NCBI RefSeq assembly: GCF_006716445.1
Contig: NZ_VFPA01000001.1
Location: forward strand, 2,170,001-2,234,000
Origin: Pseudonocardia kunmingensis
GTDB lineage: Bacteria; Actinomycetota; Actinomycetes; Mycobacteriales; Pseudonocardiaceae
DNA: 64,000 nucleotides
Direction: 5' to 3'
Shown: positions 8,329-16,786 of the stretch, piece after piece
How the letters are laid out: the number at the start of each line of letters is the position of its first letter
Numbering within the stretch: position 1 is the first letter of the stretch
Translations under genes and position numbers: made by a program
Notes under the pieces: generated by a model
The model's database searches: none
What the model was told of the DNA's origin: nothing
What the model saw: the letters and a program-made list of their open reading frames with translations, nothing else

Positions 8329-11300
8329 TCAGCGGAAGTCGCGCGACTTCACCGGCACCGTCAGGGCCAGCTTCTGCAGCCGGTCGGCCACCAGGTTCAG
8401 CACGCCCTCCGGGCTGCGTTCCAGCCGCCCGCGGACCAGCAGCGCCGAGCTGCTGATCGCCACCGTGCGGTAGCGCGCCCACAGCCCCTCCGAGCAGGTG
8501 ACGTTGAGCATGCCGCTCTCGTCCTCCAGGTTGAGGAACGTGACGCCGCGGGCGGTGGCGGGCCGCTGCCGGTGGGTGACGAGCCCGCCGACCAGCACGC
8601 GGGGCATGGCGTGCTCGGAGTCGCCGGGTGGGACGGCGCGCCCGATCGCGTCGAGGCCGTCGATCCGGACGGCGCCGAGGCCCTCGAGCCGCTCGCGCAG
8701 GTGCTGCATCGGGTGGGCGCCGGGCGAGACGCCGGTGGCCCACACGTCGGCGGCGGTGAGCTCGACGTCGGTGAGCCCCGGCAGCGCGGGCGCCTCCATC
8801 CCGACGGCCGTGCCCGGCAGCTGCTCGGGCCGCACCGCTGCCACCACCCCGGCCGCCCACAGCGCCGAGCGGCGGTCGATCCCGAAGCTGCCGAACGCGC
8901 CCGCCGTGGCCAGCGCCTCGGCCTGCGGGACGGTGAGCCGGACGCGGCGGGCGAGGTCGGCGAGGTCGCGGTAGGGGCCGGCCCGGTCGCGCTCGGCGTC
9001 GATCTCGTCGGCCAGGTCCTGGCCGATGCCGCGCACCTCGGCCAGGCCGAGCCGGATGGCCTGCCCCCCTGCGGAGAGCGGGTCGGGCTGCAGCACGGCG
9101 TCGGCGCGCCCGAGGTTGACGTCGGCGCCCCGGGTGAGCACCCCGTGCCGGCGCGCGTCGGCCACCAGCGACTGCGGCGAGTAGAACCCCATCGGCTGGG
9201 AGTTGAGCAGGGCCGCGCAGAACGCGGCCGGGTAGTAGTGCTTGAACCAGGCGCTGTAGTAGACGAGCGAGGCGAAGCTGATCGCGTGGCTCTCCGGGAA
9301 GCCGAAGTTGGCGAACGCGATCATCTTGCGGAAGATCCCGTCCGCCACCTCGCCGGTGATGCCGTTGGCCGCCATGCCGGCGAAGAAGCGGTCGCGCAGC
9401 CGCTCCATCTTCTCCTCCGAGCGCTTCGAGCCCATCGCGCGGCGCAGCTCGTCGGCGTCGGCGGCGGAGAAGCCGGCGACGTCCACCGCGATCTGCATGA
9501 GCTGCTCCTGGAACAGCGGCACGCCGAGCGTCTTCTCCAGCGCCCCCTTGAGCAGCGGGTGGTCGTAGTCCCACTCCTCGAGCTTGTTCCGCCGCCGGAC
9601 GTACGGGTGCACCGAGCCGCCCTGGATCGGGCCGGGCCGGATCAGCGCCACCTCCACGACCAGGTCGTAGAACACCCGGGGCTTGAGCCGGGGCAGCGTG
9701 GCCATCTGCGCACGGGACTCCACCTGGAACACCCCGACCGAGTCGGCCCGCGCGAGCATCGCGTAGACGGCCTCGTCGGTGGGCTGCAGCTCGTGCAGGC
9801 GGACCCGCCTGCCGTGGTGCTCGGCGACGAGGTCGATCATCAGGTGCAGGGCGGTGAGCATGCCGAGCCCGAGCAGGTCGAACTTGACGAGCCCGGCGTA
9901 CGCGCAGTCGTCCTTGTCCCACTGCACGACGGTGCGGCCGGGCATCCGCGCCCACTCGACGGGCACCACCTCCGACACCGGCCGGTCGCAGATGACCATG
10001 CCACCGGAGTGGATGCCGAGGTGGCGCGGGAAGCCGAGCAGCTCGTTGGCGAGCCCGACCACCTGGTCGGGCATCTCGGCGGGCGCGTCGGCGACCGGGC
10101 CGCCCCAGCGCTCGATCTGCTTGCTCCACGCGTCCTGCTGGCCCGGCGAGAAGCCCAGCGCCTTCGCCATGTCCCGCACGGCCGAGCGCGGCCGGTAGGT
10201 GATCACGTTGGCCACCTGGGCGGCGCACCCGCGCCCGTGCGTGGCGTAGACGTACTGGATCACCTCCTCGCGGCGTCCGGACTCGATGTCCAGGTCGATG
10301 TCCGGGTAGCCCTCGCGCGCCGGGGACAGGAACCGCTCGAACAGCAGGCCCATCTCCACCGCGTCGACGTTGGTGATGCCCAGCGCGTAGCAGACGGCCG
10401 AGTTGGCCGCCGATCCCCGGCCCTGGCAGAGGATGTCGACCCGCCGGCAGAACTGGACGATGTCGTGGACGATCAGGAAGTAGCCGGGGAAGTTCTTCTG
10501 CCTGATGATCTCGAACTCGCGCCGGACCGTCTCGACGGCCTCGGGGTGCTCGGCGTGGCTGCCGTAGCGCTGGGCCACCCCGCGCCGGACCAGCTCCCAC
10601 AGCCAGCTCGCCTCGTCGTGCCCCGGCGGCACCGGGAACGGCGGCAGGTCCGGCGCCACGAGGCGGATCGGGAACGCGCAGGTGGTTCCGATCTCCGCGG
10701 CCCGCGCCACCGCGCCCGGGTAGCGGGCGTCGAACCGCGCGGCCATCTCCGCGCCGGAGCGCAGGTGGGCGGTGCCCGCCGGGGGGAGCCAGCCGTCGGC
10801 CTCGTCGAGGCTGCGCCGCGCCCGCACCGCTGCCAACGCCGTGGCCAGCGGGAACCGGCGCGGCGTGGCGTAGTGCGCCGCGGTGGTGGCCACGGTGGGC
10901 AGCCCGGCGTCCCGGGCCAGCTCCGCCAGGACGTCGTTGCGCTCGGTGTCGGTGGGCAGGGCGGCGTGGGTGAGCTCGACGGCCACGTGGTCGGCCCCGA
11001 ACCGCTCGACGAGCCCGCGCAGCGCCTTGCCCGCCGCGTCGCGCCCGCCGTCCCGCAGCGCCTGCTGGACGCTGCCCTTGCGGCAGCCCGTGAGCACCAC
11101 GACCTGGCCGGCCGTGTCGGCCACCACCTCGTCGAGGTCGTAGACCGGGCGGCCCTTCTCCTGCCCGCGCAGCTGCGCGGTGCTGATCGTGCGGCAGAGC
11201 GCGCGGTAGCCCTCCGGGCCGCGGGCGAGCAGCAGCAGGTGGCTGCCCTCCGGGTCGGCCACGCCGTTCTGCGGGGCCGTGAGCCCGAGGGAGAGCTCGG

Positions 11301-11664
11301 TGCCGAAGGCCGTGCGCACGCCCAGCTCGGCGGCGGCCTCGGCGAACCGGACCACCCCGTACATGCCGTCGTGGTCGGTGAGCGCGATCGCGGAGAGGCC
11401 GAGCCGCGCGGCCTGCTCCACCAGCTCCTCCGGGTGGCTCGCGCCGTCGAGGAAGCTGAAGTTGGAGTGGCAGTGCAGCTCGGCGTACGGCACGCGCTCG
11501 CCGGGCTCGCCGACCGGCGGCGCGACGTAGGGCTCCCGCTTGCGCGACCACGCCGGGCCGTCACCGCCGTCGGGCGGGCCCGCGAGGTTCGGCGCATCCC
11601 GCGTGCGCCCCGACAGCGCCGCTTCCAGCTCGTTCCACGAGACGTCCGGGTTGTTCCAGCCCAC
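8329..11664 (-). CDS. dnaE2: Error-prone DNA polymerase III alpha subunit DnaE2
   Basis: C-family polymerase of SOS mutagenesis and translesion synthesis, partner of ImuA' and ImuB. About 1,111 residues. Starts MGWNNPDVSWNELEAAL (GTG at 11664), then the PHP domain (YAELHCHSNFSFLDGASHPEEL, ALTDHDGMYGVV). The palm region carries RGSAANSAVCYALGIT and PDIDLDIESGRREEVIQYVY with the catalytic acidic residues, followed by an HhH region (IRLGLAEVRGIGQDL) and a C-terminal OB fold (VGGLVTHRQRPATARGVTFLNLEDESG). It lacks the long C-terminus of replicative DnaE1. The frame is open to 11700, but that extension crosses the LexA box. Expected to be induced by DNA damage. Confidence 0.95.
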   Translation of the reverse strand: MGWNNPDVSWNELEAALSGRTRDAPNLAGPPDGGDGPAWSRKREPYVAPPVGEPGERVPYAELHCHSNFSFLDGASHPEELVEQAARLGLSAIALTDHDGMYGVVRFAEAAAELGVRTAFGTELSLGLTAPQNGVADPEGSHLLLLARGPEGYRALCRTISTAQLRGQEKGRPVYDLDEVVADTAGQVVVLTGCRKGSVQQALRDGGRDAAGKALRGLVERFGADHVAVELTHAALPTDTERNDVLAELARDAGLPTVATTAAHYATPRRFPLATALAAVRARRSLDEADGWLPPAGTAHLRSGAEMAARFDARYPGAVARAAEIGTTCAFPIRLVAPDLPPFPVPPGHDEASWLWELVRRGVAQRYGSHAEHPEAVETVRREFEIIRQKNFPGYFLIVHDIVQFCRRVDILCQGRGSAANSAVCYALGITNVDAVEMGLLFERFLSPAREGYPDIDLDIESGRREEVIQYVYATHGRGCAAQVANVITYRPRSAVRDMAKALGFSPGQQDAWSKQIERWGGPVADAPAEMPDQVVGLANELLGFPRHLGIHSGGMVICDRPVSEVVPVEWARMPGRTVVQWDKDDCAYAGLVKFDLLGLGMLTALHLMIDLVAEHHGRRVRLHELQPTDEAVYAMLARADSVGVFQVESRAQMATLPRLKPRVFYDLVVEVALIRPGPIQGGSVHPYVRRRNKLEEWDYDHPLLKGALEKTLGVPLFQEQLMQIAVDVAGFSAADADELRRAMGSKRSEEKMERLRDRFFAGMAANGITGEVADGIFRKMIAFANFGFPESHAISFASLVYYSAWFKHYYPAAFCAALLNSQPMGFYSPQSLVADARRHGVLTRGADVNLGRADAVLQPDPLSAGGQAIRLGLAEVRGIGQDLADEIDAERDRAGPYRDLADLARRVRLTVPQAEALATAGAFGSFGIDRRSALWAAGVVAAVRPEQLPGTAVGMEAPALPGLTDVELTAADVWATGVSPGAHPMQHLRERLEGLGAVRIDGLDAIGRAVPPGDSEHAMPRVLVGGLVTHRQRPATARGVTFLNLEDESGMLNVTCSEGLWARYRTVAISSSALLVRGRLERSPEGVLNLVADRLQKLALTVPVKSRDFR

Positions 11665-11672
11665 CGGAAGAG

Positions 11673-11688
11673 TCGAACACGTGTTCGA
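11673..11688. promoter_or_regulatory. LexA box (SOS operator) upstream of dnaE2
   Basis: TCGAACACGTGTTCGA is a perfect palindrome matching the actinobacterial LexA consensus TCGAAC-N4-GTTCGA. It lies 8 bp upstream of the chosen dnaE2 GTG, so bound LexA would block transcription or a near-leaderless start. An identical-consensus site precedes imuA at 22715-22730. Confidence 0.92.
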
Positions 11689-11750
11689 TGATCGGCTCAA
11701 GGGCTCGGCGGGGGAACCCGGTCACACGATCGGAAGCGCGCCACCCCTCC

Positions 11751-11803
11751 CTGACGAACGGCACTTTCGTCGGCTAGGAACCGACGGGAGTGCCGTTCGT
11801 CAG
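11751..11803. repeat. Family A hairpin element, copy 1
   Basis: Two 23-bp arms (11751-11773 and 11781-11803) separated by 7 nt, with two T/C differences between arms that become wobble pairs in RNA. The outer edge of the right arm contains the stop codon of the leftward phosphotransferase gene. The reverse complement is almost identical to the elements at 23781-23827 and 42467-42517, including the CCTAG loop. Likely a terminator that belongs to a dispersed repeat family. Confidence 0.85.
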
Positions 11804-12696
11804 GGGAGCGAGTGAGCGATCGCGTCCGATGCCGCCAGCATCTGCCCCCCTACCGGTTGCAGGCCGATCGCCGTCGCCAGCAGCCCCGTCGAGACGCGTT
11901 CGATCACGCCCCACTCCCAGACCGCCACCGGGTCGCAGCCGGTGCGCGTGGCGAGCCACCGGGCGCGCTCGCGCGGGTCGCCCGCCATCAGCTCCACCGG
12001 GTCCTCGCGCATGAGGATCCCGAGGTCGTACTCGGGTTCGGCCAGCAGACCGTCCGGATCGACGAGGGCGAAACCGCCGTCGCGGGTCTGCAGGGTGTTC
12101 CACTGGTGGACGTCGCCGTGCACCAGCACGGCCCGCTCCGGCACGTGGGCGGCGACCCGCCGGTCCGCGCAGGCCAGCGCGTGGTCGACGGCCGCGCGGG
12201 AGCAGGGTGCGTCGAGCTGCGCCCACATCGCCTCGATGTGCTCGGCGAGCCACCGCCCCTTCTCCGCGCCCGTGCGCAGGTCCGCATCCGGCGCCGGACG
12301 CCACAACCGGACCGCCAGGTCGCACATGACCTCCAGGCGACGCCCGAGCGGCAGGCCCAGCGCGTACAGCGACGGGCCGAGCCGGTCGAGCAGCAGCGCG
12401 CTGCGCTCGACGTCGGACGCGAGCAGCCGCACGCACCCGGCACCGTCCGCGAGCCGGAGCACCGTGATCTCGTCGGCCGCCAGGCCCGGCCGCGGCACCA
12501 GGAGCTTCAGGACCACGGGAGTGCCGTCGACGAGCGCGGCCTCGGCGACGTAGGCCTCGGTCGGGTCGCCGAACGCCCGGCCGACGGTGATCCCCCAGTC
12601 CCGCTCCAGCCCGGAGACCAGGTCCGGGAGCTCGGCGAGCCAGGCGCCGGCTCCTGCCTGCAGCGCCTTGGCCCGCACGACCTCCGGCACGTCCAT
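11800..12696 (-). CDS. APH(6)/hydroxyurea-type phosphotransferase (streptomycin 6-kinase family)
   Basis: 298 residues, kinase-like fold. The order of motifs matches streptomycin 6-kinases: ELPDLVSGLERDWGITVGRAFGDPTEAYVAEA near residue 30, VVLKLLVPRPG (ATP-binding lysine), ALLLDRLGPSLY, catalytic LVHGDVHQWNTL (HGDxxxxN), LVDPDGLLAEPEYDLGILMRED (metal-binding DPD) and C-terminal RVSTGLLATAIG. The family includes streptomycin and hydroxyurea phosphotransferases and many uncharacterised actinobacterial kinases, so resistance is possible but not shown. The ATG at 12696 is chosen as the start; the frame is open further upstream, but that part is Arg/Ala noise. A family A hairpin begins at its stop codon. 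Confidence 0.78.
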   Translation of the reverse strand: MDVPEVVRAKALQAGAGAWLAELPDLVSGLERDWGITVGRAFGDPTEAYVAEAALVDGTPVVLKLLVPRPGLAADEITVLRLADGAGCVRLLASDVERSALLLDRLGPSLYALGLPLGRRLEVMCDLAVRLWRPAPDADLRTGAEKGRWLAEHIEAMWAQLDAPCSRAAVDHALACADRRVAAHVPERAVLVHGDVHQWNTLQTRDGGFALVDPDGLLAEPEYDLGILMREDPVELMAGDPRERARWLATRTGCDPVAVWEWGVIERVSTGLLATAIGLQPVGGQMLAASDAIAHSLP

Positions 12697-12788
12697 GCGG
12701 CGGACGGTAGTGCGCACCGCACGCGACCGCGACGCAGTTCGCTCGGCTCCCCCGCCGCACGGTTGCGGCTCGCCGCCGTGGTGCGCCG

Positions 12789-13121
12789 TCAGGCCGCAGA
12801 CAGCGAGAGGTGCTCGTCGAGCGCCCGCAGGAGCGACGCCTTCGGCCGCGCGCCCACGACCTGCGTGACCACCCGCCCGCCGACGTAGAGGCCGAGCGTC
12901 GGCATCCCGAGCACCCCGGCGTCGCGCGCCGTGGCCGGGTTCGCGTCGACGTCGAGCTCGGCGACGACGAGCCGCCCCGCCAGCTCCTCGGCCAGCTCCC
13001 GCAACACCGGCTTGATCATCTTGCACGGCGGGCACCAGTCGGCGGTGAAGTCGAGCAGCACCGGCAGCTCGGCGCGCAGCACCAGCTCCTCGAACGTGGC
13101 GTCCGAGACGGAGAGGATCAT
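12789..13121 (-). CDS. Thioredoxin
   Basis: 110 residues with the complete thioredoxin fold pattern: VLLDFTADWCPPCKMIKPVL (active-site Cys30 and Cys33, WCPPC instead of the usual WCGPC), VAELDVDANPATARDAGVLGMPTL (cis-Pro loop) and LYVGGRVVTQVVGARPKASL. Start ATG overlaps the stop of the upstream merR gene (ATGA), so the two are translationally coupled. The CPPC motif usually gives a different redox potential from CGPC. It is likely a secondary, regulated thioredoxin rather than the housekeeping TrxA beside trxB. Confidence 0.88.
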   Translation of the reverse strand: MILSVSDATFEELVLRAELPVLLDFTADWCPPCKMIKPVLRELAEELAGRLVVAELDVDANPATARDAGVLGMPTLGLYVGGRVVTQVVGARPKASLLRALDEHLSLSAA

Positions 13122-13510
13122 CGGTTCTCCCAGGTTTCGTCGGGTGTCACCGCGCACCGCGGGACGGGCGGATCACCGAGCTGGGCCACGAGCTCGCGGC
13201 GCACGGCCGACAGCCGCGCCATCCACTCGTCGACCTCGGCGAGCTTGCGGCGCTGGACGGCGCGCGAGTCCGGGCAGCTCACCCCCGTGGGATGCCCGGC
13301 CCGCAGGCACTCGACGAACGGGCGCGTCTCCTCGAGCGCGAACCCCAGCTCGACCAGCGACCGGATCTCGGCGACCACCTGCAGGTCGCCCTCGTCGTAG
13401 TCGCGGTAGCCGTTGGCCCGCCGCCGCGCGTCGAGCAGGCCGAGCTCCTCGTAGTGGCGCAGCGCCCGGGTGCTCACCCCGGCGCGTCGCCCCAGCTCAC
13501 CGATCCGCAC
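13118..13510 (-). CDS. MerR-family transcriptional regulator
   Basis: 130 residues. The N-terminal winged helix is clear: VRIGELGRRAGVSTRALRHYEELGLLDARRRANGYRDYDEGDLQVVAEI. A dimerisation helix (LVELGFALEETRPFVECLRAG) and a second helix follow (RKLAEVDEWMARLSAVRRELVAQL). Cysteines occur at ECLRAG, GVSCPDS and near the C-terminus (PRCAVT), a spacing that could sense thiol oxidants or metals; this is only inference. GTG start at 13510. It is directly coupled to the thioredoxin gene, so it probably controls its own operon. Confidence 0.88.
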   Translation of the reverse strand: MRIGELGRRAGVSTRALRHYEELGLLDARRRANGYRDYDEGDLQVVAEIRSLVELGFALEETRPFVECLRAGHPTGVSCPDSRAVQRRKLAEVDEWMARLSAVRRELVAQLGDPPVPRCAVTPDETWENR

Positions 13511-13624
13511 GTCAGCGACGCTAGACCTTCACGTCGACGGCAACGCCAGTGTCGTACTGCGTCGGAGGTCCTCGCAGTGTGCGGCGACGGTCGAGCTCGA
13601 ACAGAACCACACTGCTTCCGACGC

Positions 13625-13954
13625 CTACCGCCCCGGGCCGGGGTCATCCGAATCCGGCTCGTCGAACTCGATCCTCAAGGAACTACGGAAGGCGCCTGGC
13701 GCATCGGCGACCTCATGACGGCCACTCGACAGGTCAGTGCCCTCGGGCAGCACGTTGATCGCACGCCACCGATAGCCGTCCTGCGAGGTGACCTGCTCGA
13801 ACGTGAGCTCGACCTGCTGGCCGACATGAAGCTCTGCAGCTGAACGCATGTCTATGTGCGAGTACAGGACCCAGCATCCACCTGGTGTCTCCGGCGAGTC
13901 GATGACTCCCCGTCCATCGTCACGATGCCACTCCCGGACAACCCCGCGCACCAT
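13625..13954 (-). CDS. Cold-shock-domain-like small protein
   Basis: 109 residues. The N-terminal 70 residues resemble a divergent OB-fold cold-shock domain: GVVREWHRDDGRGVIDSPETPGGCWVLYSHIDM (replacing GTVKWFNxxKGFGFI and VFVHYSAI) followed by LHVGQQVELTFEQVTSQDGYRWRAINV. The RNA-binding aromatic patch of CspA is only partly kept. The tail is acidic (EFDEPDSDDPGPGR). Sequence composition is a little less GC-rich than its neighbours. Convergent or unlinked to the surrounding genes. Single-strand nucleic-acid binding is plausible. Confidence 0.65.
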   Translation of the reverse strand: MVRGVVREWHRDDGRGVIDSPETPGGCWVLYSHIDMRSAAELHVGQQVELTFEQVTSQDGYRWRAINVLPEGTDLSSGRHEVADAPGAFRSSLRIEFDEPDSDDPGPGR

Positions 13955-14082
13955 GTGATCCCCTGAAGCTCAACCAGCGCCGGACAGCGACGCAGGAGCG
14001 CGCAGCCCTGGACCAGGGAATGATCATGGCCGTCTCGGCCCGGTCTCCCCCGCCGCCCGTCCGGACCAGGCACACTGCTCGG

Positions 14083-15498
14083 ATGCGGACGGTGCGCGCG
14101 CTGGTACTGGTTGCGATCACGACGACGATGGCGTGCGGAGCACCCGCCGCCGCACCACCCGCGCCCCCGGCGCCCGATCCGGCGCTGCCGTCCCGGATCG
14201 TCACCGACGTCACAGGCGACGGAGCGTTCGCGCACCTGTCCGAGCTGCAACGCATCGCAGAGGCCAACGGCGGCAACCGGGCGCTCGGCACGCCCGGCTA
14301 CGACGCGAGCGTCGAGTACGTGGCCACGACGCTGCGCGACGCCGGATACGACGTGCAGACGCCCACGTTCAGCGCCCGGCAGTTCGAGGTGCGGCAGGAG
14401 CAGCTCGCGGTCGAGGGCGAGGCCGTGCCGGTCTCGGCCCTCGGGTTCTCCCCCACCACCCCGGAGGGCGGGGTCACGGGCCCGCTCGCGCTGATCGCGG
14501 GCGAGGGGTGCGCGCCGGAGGACGCGGCGGGCGTCACGCCCGGGTCGGTGGCCCTGGTGCGCCGCGGCACCTGCACGTTCGCCGACAAGGCCGCACACGC
14601 CGCACGAGCGGGAGCGGTGGGCCTGATCGTGATCAATGCGGAGGACGTGCCGCTGGTCGACGGCACCCTCGGCGAGGGAGCCACCGGTGTGGTGCCCAGC
14701 GGCGGCGTGAGCCGGTCCGCGGGTGACGCGCTGGCCGCCCGCGCCGGCGCGAGCGTCACGCTGACGCTGGTGACGGCGGTGACGGAGACCCAGAGCCGCA
14801 ACGTCCTGGCCCAGACCCGCACCGGGAACCCGGACGAGGTGGTCGTGGCCGGCGGGCACCTGGACTCCGTGCCCGAAGGGCCGGGCGTCAACGACAACGG
14901 CTCCGGGGTCGCGGCGCTGCTGGAGACCGCGGTGCGCCTCGGCGGTTCGCCGCCGGTGGCCAACGCGGTGCGGTTCGCCTTCTGGGGCGCCGAGGAGGTC
15001 GGCCTGGTGGGCTCCACCGCCTACGTCAACGGGTTGCCCGAGCCGGAGCGCGCGCGGATCGCGCTCTACCTCAACCTGGACATGGTCGCCTCCCCGAACG
15101 CCGGGTACCTGGTCTACGACGGCGACGACTCCGACCGCGTGGGCGCAGGCCCCGGCCCCGCCGGGTCGGCCGTCGTGGAGCGCGCGCTCGTGGAGGGCCT
15201 GGCGGCGGCGGGGGTCACCTCCGCGGGCACCGACTTCACGGGTCGCTCCGACTACGGTCCGTTCATCGAGCACGGCATCCCGGCAGGCGGGCTGTTCACC
15301 GGCGCCGAGGAGGTCAAGACCCCCGAGCAGGCGCAGCAGTGGGGCGGCACCGCCGGGCAGCCCTACGACCCGTGCTACCACCAGGCGTGCGACCGCCTCG
15401 ACACGGTGGACCGCACCGCGCTGGACCGCAACACCGACGCCGTCGCCGCCGCGCTGGCCCGCTTCGCGCTGTCGACGGAGGAGCTGACCAGCGGCTGA
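14083..15498 (+). CDS. M28-family aminopeptidase with PA domain, lipoprotein
   Basis: 471 residues, exported. The N-terminus MRTVRALVLVAITTTMACG gives a signal peptide with a probable lipobox cysteine at 18. A protease-associated domain sits near residues 130-210 (GEGCAPEDAAGVTPGSVALVRRGTCTFADKA...GAVGLIVINAED). The zinc peptidase core follows: VVAGGHLDSVPEGPGVNDNGSGVAALLETA, FWGAEEVGLVGSTAYV, YLNLDMVASPNAGY and TDFTGRSDYGPFIEHGIPAGGLFTGAE. This is the Streptomyces/Mycobacterium aminopeptidase Y-like group. CACACT lies 6 nt upstream of the ATG at 14083, consistent with a -10 and a leaderless transcript. Confidence 0.9.
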   Translation: MRTVRALVLVAITTTMACGAPAAAPPAPPAPDPALPSRIVTDVTGDGAFAHLSELQRIAEANGGNRALGTPGYDASVEYVATTLRDAGYDVQTPTFSARQFEVRQEQLAVEGEAVPVSALGFSPTTPEGGVTGPLALIAGEGCAPEDAAGVTPGSVALVRRGTCTFADKAAHAARAGAVGLIVINAEDVPLVDGTLGEGATGVVPSGGVSRSAGDALAARAGASVTLTLVTAVTETQSRNVLAQTRTGNPDEVVVAGGHLDSVPEGPGVNDNGSGVAALLETAVRLGGSPPVANAVRFAFWGAEEVGLVGSTAYVNGLPEPERARIALYLNLDMVASPNAGYLVYDGDDSDRVGAGPGPAGSAVVERALVEGLAAAGVTSAGTDFTGRSDYGPFIEHGIPAGGLFTGAEEVKTPEQAQQWGGTAGQPYDPCYHQACDRLDTVDRTALDRNTDAVAAALARFALSTEELTSG

Positions 15499-15604
15499 GC
15501 CGGCACCGCCCCGGCAGGTGGCCCACCGCGCACGGTCGGCTCGGGGCGCGGGCGTCGGAGCCGGACGTACGGGAACGGCGTCCGCCGCGCCGGCCCGATC
15601 GGGA

Positions 15605-16654
15605 TCAGCGGGGTGGGAGCTCGCCCGAGCCGCGCCGGATCAGCGTCGTCGGGACCAGGCGGACGCCCGGCGGGCTGGTGTCCCCGCCGATCCGGGAGAA
15701 CAGCAGGGTCGCCGCGGTCCGCCCGATCGCGACCGGGTCCTGCGCCACCACGGTGATGCCCGGCGAGAGCAGGTCGCCGAGCAGGACGTCGTCGAACCCG
15801 ACGAGCGCGACGGCCCACTCCGCGCCCAACCTGCGCAGGGCGCGCACCGCCCCGATCGTGATCAGGTTCTGCGCGGTGAACAGGGCGGTGGGCGGGTCGG
15901 GCCCTGCCAGCAGCGCGGTGACGGCGCCGTCGGCATCGGCCGACTCGCGCAGGTCGTGCACCACGAGGCCCGCGTCGAGGGGCAGGCCGAGTGACGCGAG
16001 GGCCTCGCGGTAGCCCGCGAAGCGCTGCTCCGCAGTGCGGATCGAGCGCCGGTCGCCGAGGAACGCGATGCGCCGGTGCCCCGCGGCGGCGAGGTGCCGC
16101 ACGCCCTCCGCGGCGCCGAGCGCGTTCGTCGTGATCACCGAGTCGACGGCGAGGTCGCGCGCCTCCCGGTCGACGCAGACGACCGGGGTGCCGGCCGGGA
16201 GCTCGTCCGCGAGGTAGGACTGGTCATCGCCCGCCGGAGCGAGCACCAGCCCGTCGACCCGCCGGCCGCCGAACTCGCGGGCCAGCGCGCGCTCGCGCGC
16301 CGGGTCCTCGTCGATGCTGGCGGAGAACACGACGACGCCGCGCTCCCGCGCCTCGTTCTCGACGGCCCGCTGCACCGCGGCCGAGTACGGGTTGGCGACG
16401 TCCTCGAGCAGCAGGGCGATCGCCGACGTCCGGCCGTCGGTGCGCAGGAGCCGGGCGCCGGGATGCGGGTGGAAACCCAGCTCGTCGATCGCCCGCCGCA
16501 CCCGGACGGTGAGCGCCGCCGAGACACCCGGCTCGTCGTTGACCACGCGCGACACGGTCTTGAAGCTGACGTCGGCGAGCTGGGCGACGTCACGCATGGT
16601 CGGGCGGCGGCGCCGCGCCGGGTCGCTCTGCACGCCCGCCAGCATGACCCGCAC
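15605..16654 (-). CDS. LacI-family transcriptional repressor of the sugar ABC operon
   Basis: About 350 residues. The N-terminal HTH is canonical ([44 protein letters not shown]), followed by a periplasmic-binding-protein-like effector domain ([64 protein letters not shown]). Divergently transcribed from the substrate-binding-protein gene. A palindrome lies 4 bp upstream of this start and a second with the same core lies near the transporter gene, indicating autoregulation and control of the transporter. The start could also be the ATG at 16645 or 16597. Confidence 0.92.
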   Translation of the reverse strand: MRVMLAGVQSDPARRRRPTMRDVAQLADVSFKTVSRVVNDEPGVSAALTVRVRRAIDELGFHPHPGARLLRTDGRTSAIALLLEDVANPYSAAVQRAVENEARERGVVVFSASIDEDPARERALAREFGGRRVDGLVLAPAGDDQSYLADELPAGTPVVCVDREARDLAVDSVITTNALGAAEGVRHLAAAGHRRIAFLGDRRSIRTAEQRFAGYREALASLGLPLDAGLVVHDLRESADADGAVTALLAGPDPPTALFTAQNLITIGAVRALRRLGAEWAVALVGFDDVLLGDLLSPGITVVAQDPVAIGRTAATLLFSRIGGDTSPPGVRLVPTTLIRRGSGELPPR

Positions 16655-16657
16655 GCT

Positions 16658-16673
16658 GTGACATCGTTGTCAC
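16658..16673. promoter_or_regulatory. Putative LacI-family operator 1
   Basis: GTGACATCGTTGTCAC is a near-perfect palindrome directly upstream of the lacI-type gene. Its core GACATCGTTGTC differs by one base from the perfect palindrome at 16745-16756. The central CG step is typical of LacI-family operators. Binding here would repress the regulator's own promoter. Confidence 0.65.
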
Positions 16674-16744
16674 CGTTACCTCTTCGTAACGACCAGTTGC
16701 GCGGTGAGGGCTTGTGTACCGCGGCCAATGAACGCCAAGGTTCC

Positions 16745-16756
16745 GACAACGTTGTC
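16745..16756. promoter_or_regulatory. Putative LacI-family operator 2
   Basis: GACAACGTTGTC is a perfect 12-bp palindrome 30 bp upstream of the substrate-binding-protein start. It shares its core with the site at 16658-16673, and both lie in the regulator/transporter divergent region. Likely the site through which the LacI protein controls the ABC operon. Confidence 0.65.
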
Positions 16757-16786
16757 TCCACGTCAGTGCTGACGAGAGGTCGTGCG

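Noticed and set aside
7549-11691. A 1,380-codon rightward open frame antisense to dnaE2
   Set aside because: Composition is Arg/His/Gly/Val filler with no family resemblance; it mirrors the codon bias of dnaE2, which has complete polymerase motifs.
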